Of a stretch of 64,000 nucleotides of DNA, positions 8,817-16,478 are shown piece by piece (the first letter of the stretch is position 1; every line of letters starts with the position of its first letter). The translations under genes and the position numbers were made by a program. The notes under the pieces are model-generated. The model did not search any database. It saw only the letters and a list, made by a program, of their open reading frames with translations, and was not told the origin of the DNA. This stretch comes from Secundilactobacillus hailunensis (GTDB taxonomy: Bacteria; Bacillota; Bacilli; Lactobacillales; Lactobacillaceae): NCBI RefSeq assembly GCF_005405185.1, contig NZ_BJDO01000002.1:57651-121650 (forward strand), read 5' to 3'.

Positions 8817-10166
8817 ATGAAGTATTTTGGAACTGATGGTGTACGTGGTATTGCGAATCAAGAATTGACGCCAGAACTTGCTTTTCGGCTTGGCCGAGCC
8901 GGCGGGTATGTATTGACTGAACACGCAACTGACCGCGATCAGCCGCAAGTGTTAGTTGCGCGTGATACCCGAATTTCGGGTCAGATGTTGGAAGAAGCCA
9001 TTGTGGCCGGACTGTTATCAGTTGGAATCGAAGTTTTACGTCTAGGCGTCATTACGACTCCAGCCGTTGCCTACCTGGTTCGTACTCAGGGCGCCGATGC
9101 CGGTGTTATGCTGACAGCATCTCACAACCCAGTTGAAGATAACGGGATCAAGTTCTTTGGGGCTGATGGCTACAAGCTTTCCGATGATCTGGAAGACGAA
9201 ATTGAAAAGTTACTTGACCAAAAAGATACCCTGCCAAGACCAGCAGCTAAAGGCTTAGGAACCGTTGAAGATTACCAGGAAGGCAGTCAAAAGTACATCC
9301 AGTTCTTGGAGCAGACCATTGATGATGACCTCTCTGGAATGCACATCGCGGTGGATTCAGCCGATGGTGCCACCAGTAATCTGGTTTCTAGATTATACGC
9401 TGATCTCGGTGCTGACTTTGACACGATCGCCACAACGCCGAATGGCCTAAACATTAACGATCAAGTTGGTTCAACCCATCCAGAACAGCTGCAGAAATTT
9501 ACAGTTGAAAAGGGTGCGACCATCGGTTTAGCCTTTGATGGTGACGGTGACCGCTGCATTGCGGTTGATGAAAACGGCAATGTGATCAACGGTGATAAGA
9601 TCATGTATATTTGTGGGAAATACATGTCGGAACACGGCCGGCTTAAAAAAGATACCATCGTAACTACCGTCATGAGTAATCTGGGTATGTATAAGGCTAT
9701 GGAAGCCCACGGATTAACTAGTGTTAAAACTAAAGTTGGTGACCGTTACGTCGTTGAAGAAATGCTGGCTAACGGCTATAACCTGGGTGGCGAGCAATCC
9801 GGTCACATCGTCTTCCTAGACTTTAATACCACTGGTGATGGGATGCTGACGAGCTTGCAGTTACTTCATATTATGAAGGAAACTGGCAAGAAGCTCTCCG
9901 AATTAGCTGCTGACGTGCAGGATTACCCACAACAGCTGATCAACGTTAAAGTGGCTGACAAGAAGGCCGCTCTCAATAATCCAGCAATCAAGGCAATTAT
10001 TGATACCGTTGAAAAAGAAATGTCCGGCGATGGCCGTGTATTAGTTCGCCCTAGTGGGACTGAACCGCTACTACGGGTCATGGCAGAAGCACCAACGCAA
10101 GAAGCAGTGGATGGTTACGTTAACCGCATTGTGGAAGTTGTGAAAAAAGAAGTTGGCATTGAATAA
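8817..10166 (+). CDS. glmM: Phosphoglucosamine mutase
   Basis: GlmM converts glucosamine-6-phosphate to glucosamine-1-phosphate for UDP-GlcNAc synthesis. It is 449 aa with the phosphoserine loop TASHNP (Ser102), metal loop DGDGDR (241-246), sugar loop GEQSGH and phosphate-binding RPSGTEP near the C-terminus. The start follows GAGGA. In the family GlmM also binds and inhibits CdaA, which fits its place at the end of the cda cluster. A strong terminator separates it from glmS. Confidence 0.98.
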   Translation: MKYFGTDGVRGIANQELTPELAFRLGRAGGYVLTEHATDRDQPQVLVARDTRISGQMLEEAIVAGLLSVGIEVLRLGVITTPAVAYLVRTQGADAGVMLTASHNPVEDNGIKFFGADGYKLSDDLEDEIEKLLDQKDTLPRPAAKGLGTVEDYQEGSQKYIQFLEQTIDDDLSGMHIAVDSADGATSNLVSRLYADLGADFDTIATTPNGLNINDQVGSTHPEQLQKFTVEKGATIGLAFDGDGDRCIAVDENGNVINGDKIMYICGKYMSEHGRLKKDTIVTTVMSNLGMYKAMEAHGLTSVKTKVGDRYVVEEMLANGYNLGGEQSGHIVFLDFNTTGDGMLTSLQLLHIMKETGKKLSELAADVQDYPQQLINVKVADKKAALNNPAIKAIIDTVEKEMSGDGRVLVRPSGTEPLLRVMAEAPTQEAVDGYVNRIVEVVKKEVGIE

Positions 10167-10179
10167 TTTATGAAAATTA

Positions 10180-10222
10180 AAAACCGGTTTTCAAACAGAT
10201 CCGTTTGAAAACCGGTTTTTTG
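10180..10222. terminator. Terminator after glmM
   Basis: A 17-bp perfect stem, AAAACCGGTTTTCAAAC (10180-10196) with its complement (10203-10219), has a 6-nt loop and is followed by TTT. Confidence 0.92.
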
Positions 10223-10247
10223 GATTTTAGGTCAGTTCAGGTTAGTT

Positions 10248-10263
10248 TTCAATCTATACCACT
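10248..10263 (-). promoter_or_regulatory. NagR/YvoA-like operator upstream of glmS (site 1)
   Basis: On the minus strand the site reads AGTGGTATAGATTGAA and contains the TGGTATAGA core of the amino-sugar repressor sites known from Bacillus NagR. It lies 14 bp upstream of the glmS -35. Confidence 0.5.
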
Positions 10264-10276
10264 TCTTACTTAAATG

Positions 10277-10305
10277 TTGACATCTAGCTTAAAAGACTGT
10301 AGAGT
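10277..10305 (+). promoter_or_regulatory. glmS promoter
   Basis: TTGACA (10277-10282) and TAGAGT (10300-10305) are 17 bp apart. The inferred leader is only ~72 nt, too short to hold a glmS ribozyme. Confidence 0.65.
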
Positions 10306-10334
10306 AGACACGTCAATAAATATATGGACTAATT

Positions 10335-10350
10335 TTATGTCTATACCAAT
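10335..10350 (-). promoter_or_regulatory. NagR/YvoA-like operator in glmS leader (site 2)
   Basis: The minus strand reads ATTGGTATAGACATAA, matching the remembered consensus ATTGGTATAGACAACT at 13 of 16 positions. It is downstream of the inferred transcription start, so it could act as a roadblock. Confidence 0.6.
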
Positions 10351-10383
10351 TAAAATATTATGAAAATTAGAGGATGAAATCTT

Positions 10384-12201
10384 ATGTGTGGAATTGTCGG
10401 TGTTACAGGCAGTGATAATGCAGTAAAAATCTTACTTGATGGTCTACAAAAGCTTGAATATCGTGGTTACGATTCAGCTGGTATTTATGTAAACGACCAA
10501 AATGGTCAGGATTACCTCGTGAAAGAAAAGGGTCGGATCGCTGACTTACGCCGTGAGGTTGGTCCTGATGTTCACGGGTCAACTGGTATTGGTCATACGC
10601 GTTGGGCAACTCATGGTGTGGTCAGTGTTGCTAACGCCCACCCACAAGTTTCACAAGATAACCGGTTCTACCTCGTTCACAACGGTGTGATCGATAACTT
10701 CCAAGAATTGAAGAGCGATTACCTGAGCGACGTACCATTTACCAGCCAGACTGATACTGAAGTGATGGTTCAGCTGGTCGACAAGTTTGCCGTTAAAGAC
10801 GGCTTGAACGCACACGATGCTTTTATTAAAGCCTTAAGTCTATTAAAGGGTTCTTCGTATGCCTTCTTACTGATGGACCGTGAAGACCCAGAAACGTTAT
10901 ACGTTGCTAAAAATAAGAGTCCCTTACTGATTGGTGTCGGTGATGGTTTTAACGTTGTTTGTTCTGATGCGTTAGCTATGTTACGTGAGACCCATGACTT
11001 CCTCGAATTAATGGATGGCGAAGTTGTGACGATCAAGCCAAACGAAGTTAAGATTGAAGATCAAAAGGGTAACCCAGTTGAACGCAAGACGTTCCACGTT
11101 GATATGGATGCCAGCGAAACTGATAAGGGGACTTATCCATTCTACATGCTCAAAGAAATTGATGAACAGCCAAACGTGATGCGTCGGCTAGCACAGATTT
11201 ATTTGTCTGAGACTGGCGAACCAGTGATCAGTGACAAATTACTAAACTCCATGAAACAAGCAGACCGCATCTACATCGTGGGTGCTGGTACCAGTTATCA
11301 CGCCGGATTAGTGGGTAAGCGGTTATTTGAAAACCTGACGCAAACACCAACGGAAGTTCATATTTCATCAGAATTTGCTTACGAACAGCCGATCTTATCT
11401 AAAAAGCCATTCTTTATCTTCCTATCACAAAGTGGTGAAACGGCTGATTCACGTGAAGTGTTAGTGAATGTTAACGCCGGTGGCTACGAGAGCCTCACCA
11501 TCACGAACGTGCAAAATTCAACGCTGTCACGTGAAGCAACGTATACGTTGTTGCTACATGCTGGTCCAGAAATTGCGGTGGCTTCAACTAAGGCTTATAC
11601 CGCTCAGATTGCCATTGAAGCAATTTTAGCCAAGGCTTTGGGCGAAGCTGACAACCAGATCGTGGCACAGCGCTTTGACGTGCGTCACCAGTTAGGATTG
11701 GTTGCAACGGGGATGCAGGCACTGGTTGATGAAAAGAGCAAGATTGAAAAATTAGCCAAGGCCTCCTTCTTAAAGACGCCTAACGCCTTTTACATTGGCC
11801 GGGGCATCGATTGGAGCGTTTCTCTGGAAGCAGCCTTGAAGCTGAAGGAAATTTCTTACGTTCAAGCAGAAGGCTTTGCATCCGGTGAATTAAAGCACGG
11901 GACCATTGCGCTGATTGAAAAGGGGACACCAGTCATTGGAATTATTACCCAGGAAAAGACGGCTGGTTTGACTCGCTCAAACCTACAGGAAACCATGGCG
12001 CGTGGTGCCCAGATCCTGACGATCGTTTCCGAAAGCTTAGCTAAGCCTGGCGATACCCTGATTCTGCCAGACGTTGACCCATTGATGTCACCACTGCTTA
12101 GCGTGGTACCCACTCAGCTGATCGCTTATTATACGAGTCTCAACAAGGGCTTGGACGTTGATAAGCCACGGAACCTCGCCAAGAGTGTTACGGTGGAATA
12201 A
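10384..12201 (+). CDS. glmS: Glutamine--fructose-6-phosphate aminotransferase
   Basis: GlmS makes glucosamine-6-phosphate from fructose-6-phosphate and glutamine, the committed step to UDP-GlcNAc. The 605-aa protein starts CGIVG, so Cys2 is the N-terminal amidase nucleophile after Met removal, followed by the class II amidotransferase domain and two SIS domains. SGETADS and the C-terminal NLAKSVTVE are family hallmarks. The start is preceded by TTAGAGGATGAA. Two operator-like sites flank its promoter, matching those before nagB, the opposing catabolic gene. Confidence 0.98.
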   Translation: MCGIVGVTGSDNAVKILLDGLQKLEYRGYDSAGIYVNDQNGQDYLVKEKGRIADLRREVGPDVHGSTGIGHTRWATHGVVSVANAHPQVSQDNRFYLVHNGVIDNFQELKSDYLSDVPFTSQTDTEVMVQLVDKFAVKDGLNAHDAFIKALSLLKGSSYAFLLMDREDPETLYVAKNKSPLLIGVGDGFNVVCSDALAMLRETHDFLELMDGEVVTIKPNEVKIEDQKGNPVERKTFHVDMDASETDKGTYPFYMLKEIDEQPNVMRRLAQIYLSETGEPVISDKLLNSMKQADRIYIVGAGTSYHAGLVGKRLFENLTQTPTEVHISSEFAYEQPILSKKPFFIFLSQSGETADSREVLVNVNAGGYESLTITNVQNSTLSREATYTLLLHAGPEIAVASTKAYTAQIAIEAILAKALGEADNQIVAQRFDVRHQLGLVATGMQALVDEKSKIEKLAKASFLKTPNAFYIGRGIDWSVSLEAALKLKEISYVQAEGFASGELKHGTIALIEKGTPVIGIITQEKTAGLTRSNLQETMARGAQILTIVSESLAKPGDTLILPDVDPLMSPLLSVVPTQLIAYYTSLNKGLDVDKPRNLAKSVTVE

Positions 12202-12233
12202 GCGTTAAGTTAATTAATTTAAAAAGTAATGTC

Positions 12234-12268
12234 AAAACGCAGCTTGATCATCAGTCAAGCTGCGTTTT
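12234..12268. terminator. Terminator after glmS
   Basis: AAAACGCAGCTTGA (12234-12247) pairs perfectly with TCAAGCTGCGTTTT (12255-12268) across a 7-nt loop. T and A tracts on the two sides suit both strands. Confidence 0.9.
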
Positions 12269-12289
12269 TATGTTCTTTGATAAGTGTCA

Positions 12290-12913
12290 TCATAAGGGTC
12301 GTTTCATTTCAAATAAGTTATCAACCGTTCCGTAAGTCGCACCAGCTAGCCGGGCCAATGGATCGAGTCGCTGAGCGTTAACGTGAAAGGATTGAGGGTC
12401 TAAAACATCATCTGCAAAATAAAAGTCCGTGACTTCAAGGATGAACAGGTCGGTGATGATTTGATCGTTTTTGTCAGTAATCGGTACATACTGGTATAAG
12501 TTGGTTTCGAAGCGAACTTTGGGAGCAGTCAAAGCAGGGACTGAAATCGTTCGACTAGGGGTAGTAGTTAATGAGGTTAAATCCAGTTCACTTTGGTCAG
12601 CAGGTAAGCTGGCAGCCGTTTTGTTCATGTCGGCGGCTAATGATTGACTGACTAGATGCACGACGGCTTCTTGGTTATCCAAAAGATTAGTTGCGGTATC
12701 TTTGGGCTGTTGCTGTTTGCGACTAATCGACAGACTAATTAGGGGCAGTTTGCTAGCCAGGGCAGAGAAGAAGCTGAATGGCGCCACGTTAAGCGTCTGA
12801 TCTGGCTTGGGTCCTAGCGTGGTGACCCAGGCAATTGGCCGGGGGACAATACTGCCGGATAGTAGTTTATAGCATTTAGCGGGTGTCAGTGATTCACGCG
12901 TGTAGTGATACAT
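12290..12913 (-). CDS. Flavin reductase-like (FMN-binding split barrel) protein
   Basis: This 207-aa protein resembles the flavin reductase-like FMN-binding family: an N-terminal SGSIVPRPIAWVTT segment, then NVAPFSFFSALASKLPLISLSIS, the usual flavin-contacting region. It would bind FMN and use NAD(P)H, but the physiological substrate is not evident. GGGAGGT precedes the ATG. It is transcribed toward glmS and shares its terminator, and has no obvious partner gene. Confidence 0.82.
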   Translation of the reverse strand: MYHYTRESLTPAKCYKLLSGSIVPRPIAWVTTLGPKPDQTLNVAPFSFFSALASKLPLISLSISRKQQQPKDTATNLLDNQEAVVHLVSQSLAADMNKTAASLPADQSELDLTSLTTTPSRTISVPALTAPKVRFETNLYQYVPITDKNDQIITDLFILEVTDFYFADDVLDPQSFHVNAQRLDPLARLAGATYGTVDNLFEMKRPL

Positions 12914-13078
12914 TAGAAAGACCTCCCAGATAGAATTTTCCTACATTATAACGCATTAGAAAGTGGGTGGTCTCAGTCCAGAATTGTGAAGTAAATAATT
13001 GGCTGGTTTTAAGCACATCCGTGGACGTTATCAGCGTAGCGTGATACAATCTCGCAGTAGGGAAAGAGGAGAAAGTAC

Positions 13079-13225
13079 ATGAAATTCACAAAAAAACGGA
13101 GTCAAAATAAGCAAGCGGAAGAAAAAAGGGACGCAACTTGGAATAAGTTTAAAGCTCAGCAGAATGAATTAGCGGCTAACAAACGCGGCGACCGGCGTCA
13201 TAGTGGCCGTAAAGTTAATTATTAA
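13079..13225 (+). CDS. Small basic protein, 48 aa, unknown function
   Basis: A short open frame encodes a 48-residue, highly charged and basic peptide (starts MKFTKKRSQN, ends RRHSGRKVNY) with no membrane segment. Support for it being real is a strong GAGGAG site 9 bp before the ATG and a TACAAT -10 (13045-13050) preceded by TGA, with a weak TGGACG -35 at 17 bp. I do not recognise a family; the composition suggests nucleic-acid or ribosome binding, which is inference. It sits between divergent neighbours. Confidence 0.65.
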   Translation: MKFTKKRSQNKQAEEKRDATWNKFKAQQNELAANKRGDRRHSGRKVNY

Positions 13226-13244
13226 GCTAATTCAGTCATTTTTC

Positions 13245-13273
13245 TTGCAATATTGGTCTAGATGACTTATTAT
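13245..13273 (+). promoter_or_regulatory. nagB promoter
   Basis: TTGCAA (13245-13250) and TATTAT (13268-13273) are 17 bp apart. One NagR-like site fills the spacer and a second overlaps the -10. Confidence 0.75.
13252..13267 (+). promoter_or_regulatory. NagR/YvoA-like operator in nagB promoter spacer
   Basis: ATTGGTCTAGATGACT occupies almost exactly the -35/-10 spacer and shares the ATTGGT-CTAGA core of amino-sugar repressor sites. Confidence 0.6.
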
Positions 13274-13287
13274 TGGACTATACCAAC
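13272..13287 (+). promoter_or_regulatory. NagR/YvoA-like operator overlapping nagB -10
   Basis: ATTGGACTATACCAAC is an imperfect palindrome; the minus strand reads GTTGGTATAGTCCAAT. It begins within the -10, so binding would block polymerase. Confidence 0.65.
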
Positions 13288-13304
13288 AAAGGGAGTGGCT
13301 AATC

Positions 13305-14042
13305 ATGTCAGAATCTATTGAAGCAAAAATGAATGTGATTATCGTTAAGGATCGTGCTGAAGGTGGCAAAAAGGGTTTCGAAGTCTTTGAAAATGCCTAC
13401 CGGAACGGTGCTCAGGTATTTGGTTTAGCAACCGGCAGTACACCGGTAACAACTTATGAACAACTGACGAAGAGTGATCTTGATTTCAGTCAAATGACAT
13501 CGGTTAATCTAGACGAATACGTTGGCTTAGCCCCTGATCATCCGCAGAGTTACCATTACTTCATGCAAAAGCATCTGTTTGACCAGAAGCCATTTGCTCA
13601 GTCATATGTTCCAGATGGTTTGAACAGTGATGCAGCAGCTGAAATGAAGCGTTATGATCAGATCATTGCTGATAATCCGATTGATCTGCAGATCTTAGGT
13701 TTAGGTCAAAACGGTCACATCGGTTTTAACGAACCTGGCACTGATCCGGCACTTGGCACCCATAAAGTGGCCTTAACCGAATCAACGATCAAAGCTAACT
13801 CACGTTTCTTTGACAATGAAGCTGAAGTACCACGTTACGCTTACTCAATGGGGATTGCATCGATCTTAAAGAGCAAGCACATCCTGTTGGAAGCTTATGG
13901 TCCTGAAAAGGCAGCGGCTGTTAAAGCGATGATCGAAGGCCCAGTTACTACGGATGTTCCTGCCAGTTTCTTACAGCGTCATGATCAAGTGACCATTATT
14001 ATTGATGAAGCGGCGGCAAGTCAATTGAGCGAAGAATACTAA
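13305..14042 (+). CDS. nagB: Glucosamine-6-phosphate deaminase
   Basis: NagB converts glucosamine-6-phosphate to fructose-6-phosphate and ammonia, the reverse direction of GlmS. The 245-aa protein has GLATGSTP near residue 41, the [10 protein letters not shown] segment with the catalytic Asp, and [15 protein letters not shown] with the catalytic His. GGGAG lies 9 nt before the ATG at 13305; an internal Met at residue 9 is less well placed. Two operator-like sites in its promoter suggest repression relieved by amino sugars. No nagA is adjacent. Confidence 0.97.
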   Translation: MSESIEAKMNVIIVKDRAEGGKKGFEVFENAYRNGAQVFGLATGSTPVTTYEQLTKSDLDFSQMTSVNLDEYVGLAPDHPQSYHYFMQKHLFDQKPFAQSYVPDGLNSDAAAEMKRYDQIIADNPIDLQILGLGQNGHIGFNEPGTDPALGTHKVALTESTIKANSRFFDNEAEVPRYAYSMGIASILKSKHILLEAYGPEKAAAVKAMIEGPVTTDVPASFLQRHDQVTIIIDEAAASQLSEEY

Positions 14043-14078
14043 TTTAATTTTAGAGAGAATTGAATCAAGCATGAGAGA

Positions 14079-14110
14079 GAAGAGCGGCGATAACGTCGAT
14101 CTTCTTTTTA
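14079..14110 (+). terminator. Terminator after nagB
   Basis: GAAGA (14079-14083) pairs with TCTTC (14100-14104), with an inner CGA/TCG pair, and TTTTTATT follows. Confidence 0.7.
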
Positions 14111-14186
14111 TTACATAGCAACTTTGATAGTTTAATTGCAACCCTGAGTTTTGCCGGTTCAGCTTTACGGTTAGCTTTGATAGCGC

Positions 14187-14215
14187 TTGTGTTCACTTCT
14201 TATTCCCATTATAAT
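14187..14215 (+). promoter_or_regulatory. Promoter of first GH73 gene, -10 inside an inverted repeat
   Basis: TTGTGT (14187-14192) and TATAAT (14210-14215) are 17 bp apart. TTATTCC (14200-14206) and GGAATAA (14217-14223) form a perfect 7-bp inverted repeat around the -10, suggestive of an operator. Confidence 0.65.
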
Positions 14216-14250
14216 AGGAATAAATTGTTGGATGTGAGGGGGACGTACAC

Positions 14251-15381
14251 ATGCGAAAACAATGGCTAGTAGGATTGTTCACTGTTGGTCTCGTCGTATG
14301 CGGATTAACTGGTGCGGGGCACACCAAGGCTGAAGCAAGCACGACAACTGATCACTTTATTAGTAGTATGTCATCACCGGTAAAAAAAGTGGCGACTAAG
14401 TATAGGTTGTATCCGTCTGTGATGATGGCTCAAGCAGCTTTGGAAAGCGGCTGGGGCACGAGTCAGCTTTCGATGACGGCAGACAATTATTTTGGAATCA
14501 AGGGTGCTTATAATGGGGCTTCTGTGACTATGAATACCGCAGAATATAATGCTGACGGTCAACTTTATTATACGGATGCGGCCTTTAAAAAATATCCGAG
14601 TGCGACAGCTTCAATGACGGATAATGCGCAGCTGTTACGCAACGGAATAGCTTGGAACCCGAATTATTATTCCGGAACTTGGCGGGAGAATGCACCGACT
14701 TATGCTGATGCTGCCAATGCTTTAACGGGGACTTATGCGACGGCTCCCAATTATGGCACTTCATTGATTAATTTAATTCAAGCCTATAATTTTAATGCTT
14801 TAGACAACACAACTACTTCAACTAAAAAAAGCAGCAGTGCGTCAGCGCATGCCACTGATGCAACCAAGGTCACTTACTATGTTGGTGCTGATAGTCAAAC
14901 TGCACTATTAAGTTCGGCTTATAAGAAGTACAATCTTTATAATCATATTAAGGGTAGTAAATATAAGGCAACTTCATTTAGCTGGTCAAAAGTGGGTGGC
15001 TGGCAGGGCCGGCCCGTTTGGGTTGATGCTCGCGGTTACAAAGCCAGCACCAAAACTAACTGGTATCGCGTTCGGTTTAGTAAACAGACGACTTCCAAAA
15101 AGTATTGGATCTACTCAAAAGCCTTGCAGTTTCCTAAAACAACGTATGCTGCTTACAAAAAGACTGCCAGTTTAGTTAGTGGCAGTTACCCGGTTTACGA
15201 TCACGTGTTTAATTCAACGTACATTGCCAAGCAGCTGACAACGACTAAGGCATTGATGAAGCATTCAGTAAAAATCGATAACAAAGCAACCCGCGTTCAA
15301 AACGGCGTGACCACTACTTGGTACCGAATTAACGGTGGTTCAACGAGTGGCTGGGTCACTTCTTTAGCCGTGAAAAAATAA
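14251..15381 (+). CDS. Secreted endo-beta-N-acetylglucosaminidase (GH73) with C-terminal wall-binding-like modules
   Basis: This predicted autolysin cleaves between GlcNAc and MurNAc in peptidoglycan. A signal peptide (residues ~1-30) ends near AEA. The GH73 domain follows (about 35-185), with the catalytic Glu in AALESGWGTSQL and the NYFGIKG motif. Residues ~205-376 hold two aromatic-rich GW/SH3-like repeats that probably bind wall polymers. It is followed by a paralogue after 157 bp, and each has its own promoter. Total length 376 aa. The cleavage specificity is inferred from the family. Confidence 0.9.
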   Translation: MRKQWLVGLFTVGLVVCGLTGAGHTKAEASTTTDHFISSMSSPVKKVATKYRLYPSVMMAQAALESGWGTSQLSMTADNYFGIKGAYNGASVTMNTAEYNADGQLYYTDAAFKKYPSATASMTDNAQLLRNGIAWNPNYYSGTWRENAPTYADAANALTGTYATAPNYGTSLINLIQAYNFNALDNTTTSTKKSSSASAHATDATKVTYYVGADSQTALLSSAYKKYNLYNHIKGSKYKATSFSWSKVGGWQGRPVWVDARGYKASTKTNWYRVRFSKQTTSKKYWIYSKALQFPKTTYAAYKKTASLVSGSYPVYDHVFNSTYIAKQLTTTKALMKHSVKIDNKATRVQNGVTTTWYRINGGSTSGWVTSLAVKK

Positions 15382-15396
15382 TTGAATAGTCTGTTT

Positions 15397-15434
15397 AAAG
15401 GCCTTGAAACCATTTTTGGTGAGGGGCTTTTTTT
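15397..15434 (+). terminator. Terminator after first GH73 gene
   Basis: AAAGGCC pairs with GGGGCTTT with an inner ACC/GGT pair, followed by a run of T. The stem is imperfect but the U tract is good. Confidence 0.65.
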
Positions 15435-15471
15435 AAGAAATTAAGATTTTAATTTGTTATCAAAGATTAAC

Positions 15472-15499
15472 TTGTGAATTTTTCAGGAACCGGTATAAT
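15472..15499 (+). promoter_or_regulatory. Promoter of second GH73 gene
   Basis: TTGTGA (15472-15477) and TATAAT (15494-15499) are separated by 16 bp. Confidence 0.6.
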
Positions 15500-15537
15500 G
15501 TTTTACGGTTTAGTATTTAGATGGGAGATTTAGTGAG

Positions 15538-16386
15538 ATGAAACTCTGGAAAAAACTGACGATCATGCTGGTATCGGCACTTGGGCTTAGTGCTTTGACC
15601 ACCGGAGTCGTGCGGGCAGATACCCACACTGCTTTTATTGATCAGATGAGTCAGCCGGTATTAAAAGTAAGCCGCCAGAATCATCTTTATGGTTCGGTGA
15701 TGATGGCCCAAGCCGCTCTTGAAAGTAACTGGGGGACCAGTCAACTGTCAATTAATGCACATAACTACTTTGGTGTTAAGGGTAATTATGATGGTCATTC
15801 AGTGACCATGTCGACTTCGGAAGCCAACGCCAGCGGTTCGATGTACAATACGTTAGCCCAGTTTAAGGCTTATCCTTCTGCGCAGGCTTCGCTGAGGGAT
15901 TATGCGGAAGTTCTGCGTGGTGGAACGACTTGGAATCCATTTCTGTATGAAGGCGCTTGGCGGGAAAATGCCAGTTCATATATGGCGGCGACTAACATTG
16001 TTGCCAAAAATTACGCGACCGATAAGAATTACGCTGATAAATTGAACCAAATTATCTTGGAATATGATCTGCATGACCGGTTTGACCGGTCCACTGCGAA
16101 TAGCACGGATGCGGATACGAGTACCCGGTTGACACCTGGTGTGGACTATGCAAGCTATGTTGGAACGGCAACCGTTAAGCCTGGCACAATCAAGTTTTAC
16201 AATAGTGTACCAACAGCGTCTGATAAGGCGAAGGTCGTTTCCACCGAGCAACTGGCCAATAAAAAGGTCAAAATTATGTCGCGTGGCATTGTTACTAAGG
16301 ATCAGACCATCTGGTATCAGGTTAAAAGCGGTTCAATCACTGGCTGGATCCAAATTACCGATATTTTAGGCCTAAAGAACAGTTGA
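15538..16386 (+). CDS. Secreted endo-beta-N-acetylglucosaminidase (GH73), shorter paralogue
   Basis: This 282-aa tandem paralogue of the preceding gene has a signal peptide ending near VRA-D (about residue 28), a GH73 domain with the catalytic Glu in AALESNWGTSQL, an NYFGVKG motif, and only one C-terminal SH3/GW-like module (about residues 200-282). It presumably arose by duplication and lost or never gained the second wall-binding module. The TATAAT promoter and a GGGAGAT site precede the ATG. Confidence 0.9.
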   Translation: MKLWKKLTIMLVSALGLSALTTGVVRADTHTAFIDQMSQPVLKVSRQNHLYGSVMMAQAALESNWGTSQLSINAHNYFGVKGNYDGHSVTMSTSEANASGSMYNTLAQFKAYPSAQASLRDYAEVLRGGTTWNPFLYEGAWRENASSYMAATNIVAKNYATDKNYADKLNQIILEYDLHDRFDRSTANSTDADTSTRLTPGVDYASYVGTATVKPGTIKFYNSVPTASDKAKVVSTEQLANKKVKIMSRGIVTKDQTIWYQVKSGSITGWIQITDILGLKNS

Positions 16387-16398
16387 TGACAAATGAAC

Positions 16399-16427
16399 AA
16401 GACAGAAATCAGGTTCTCTGATATAAT
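16399..16427 (+). promoter_or_regulatory. tagH promoter
   Basis: AAGACA (16399-16404) and a consensus TATAAT (16422-16427) are separated by 17 bp. Confidence 0.55.
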
Positions 16428-16478
16428 GACGTGCATGACGATATAAACCGAAAATCGATGTTAGGAAGAATTTAAAAA

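Noticed and set aside
10306..10383. Possible glmS ribozyme in the glmS leader
   Set aside because: The leader from the inferred start is about 72 nt and I see no ribozyme core; operator-like sites explain control better.
12290..12913. Flavin reductase-like gene as a member of the amino-sugar regulon
   Set aside because: It is on the opposite strand between glmS and nagB and has no NagR-like site of its own.
14178..14191. cre site at the first GH73 promoter
   Set aside because: The right half matches poorly (11 of 14 at best), so it is not listed as a feature.
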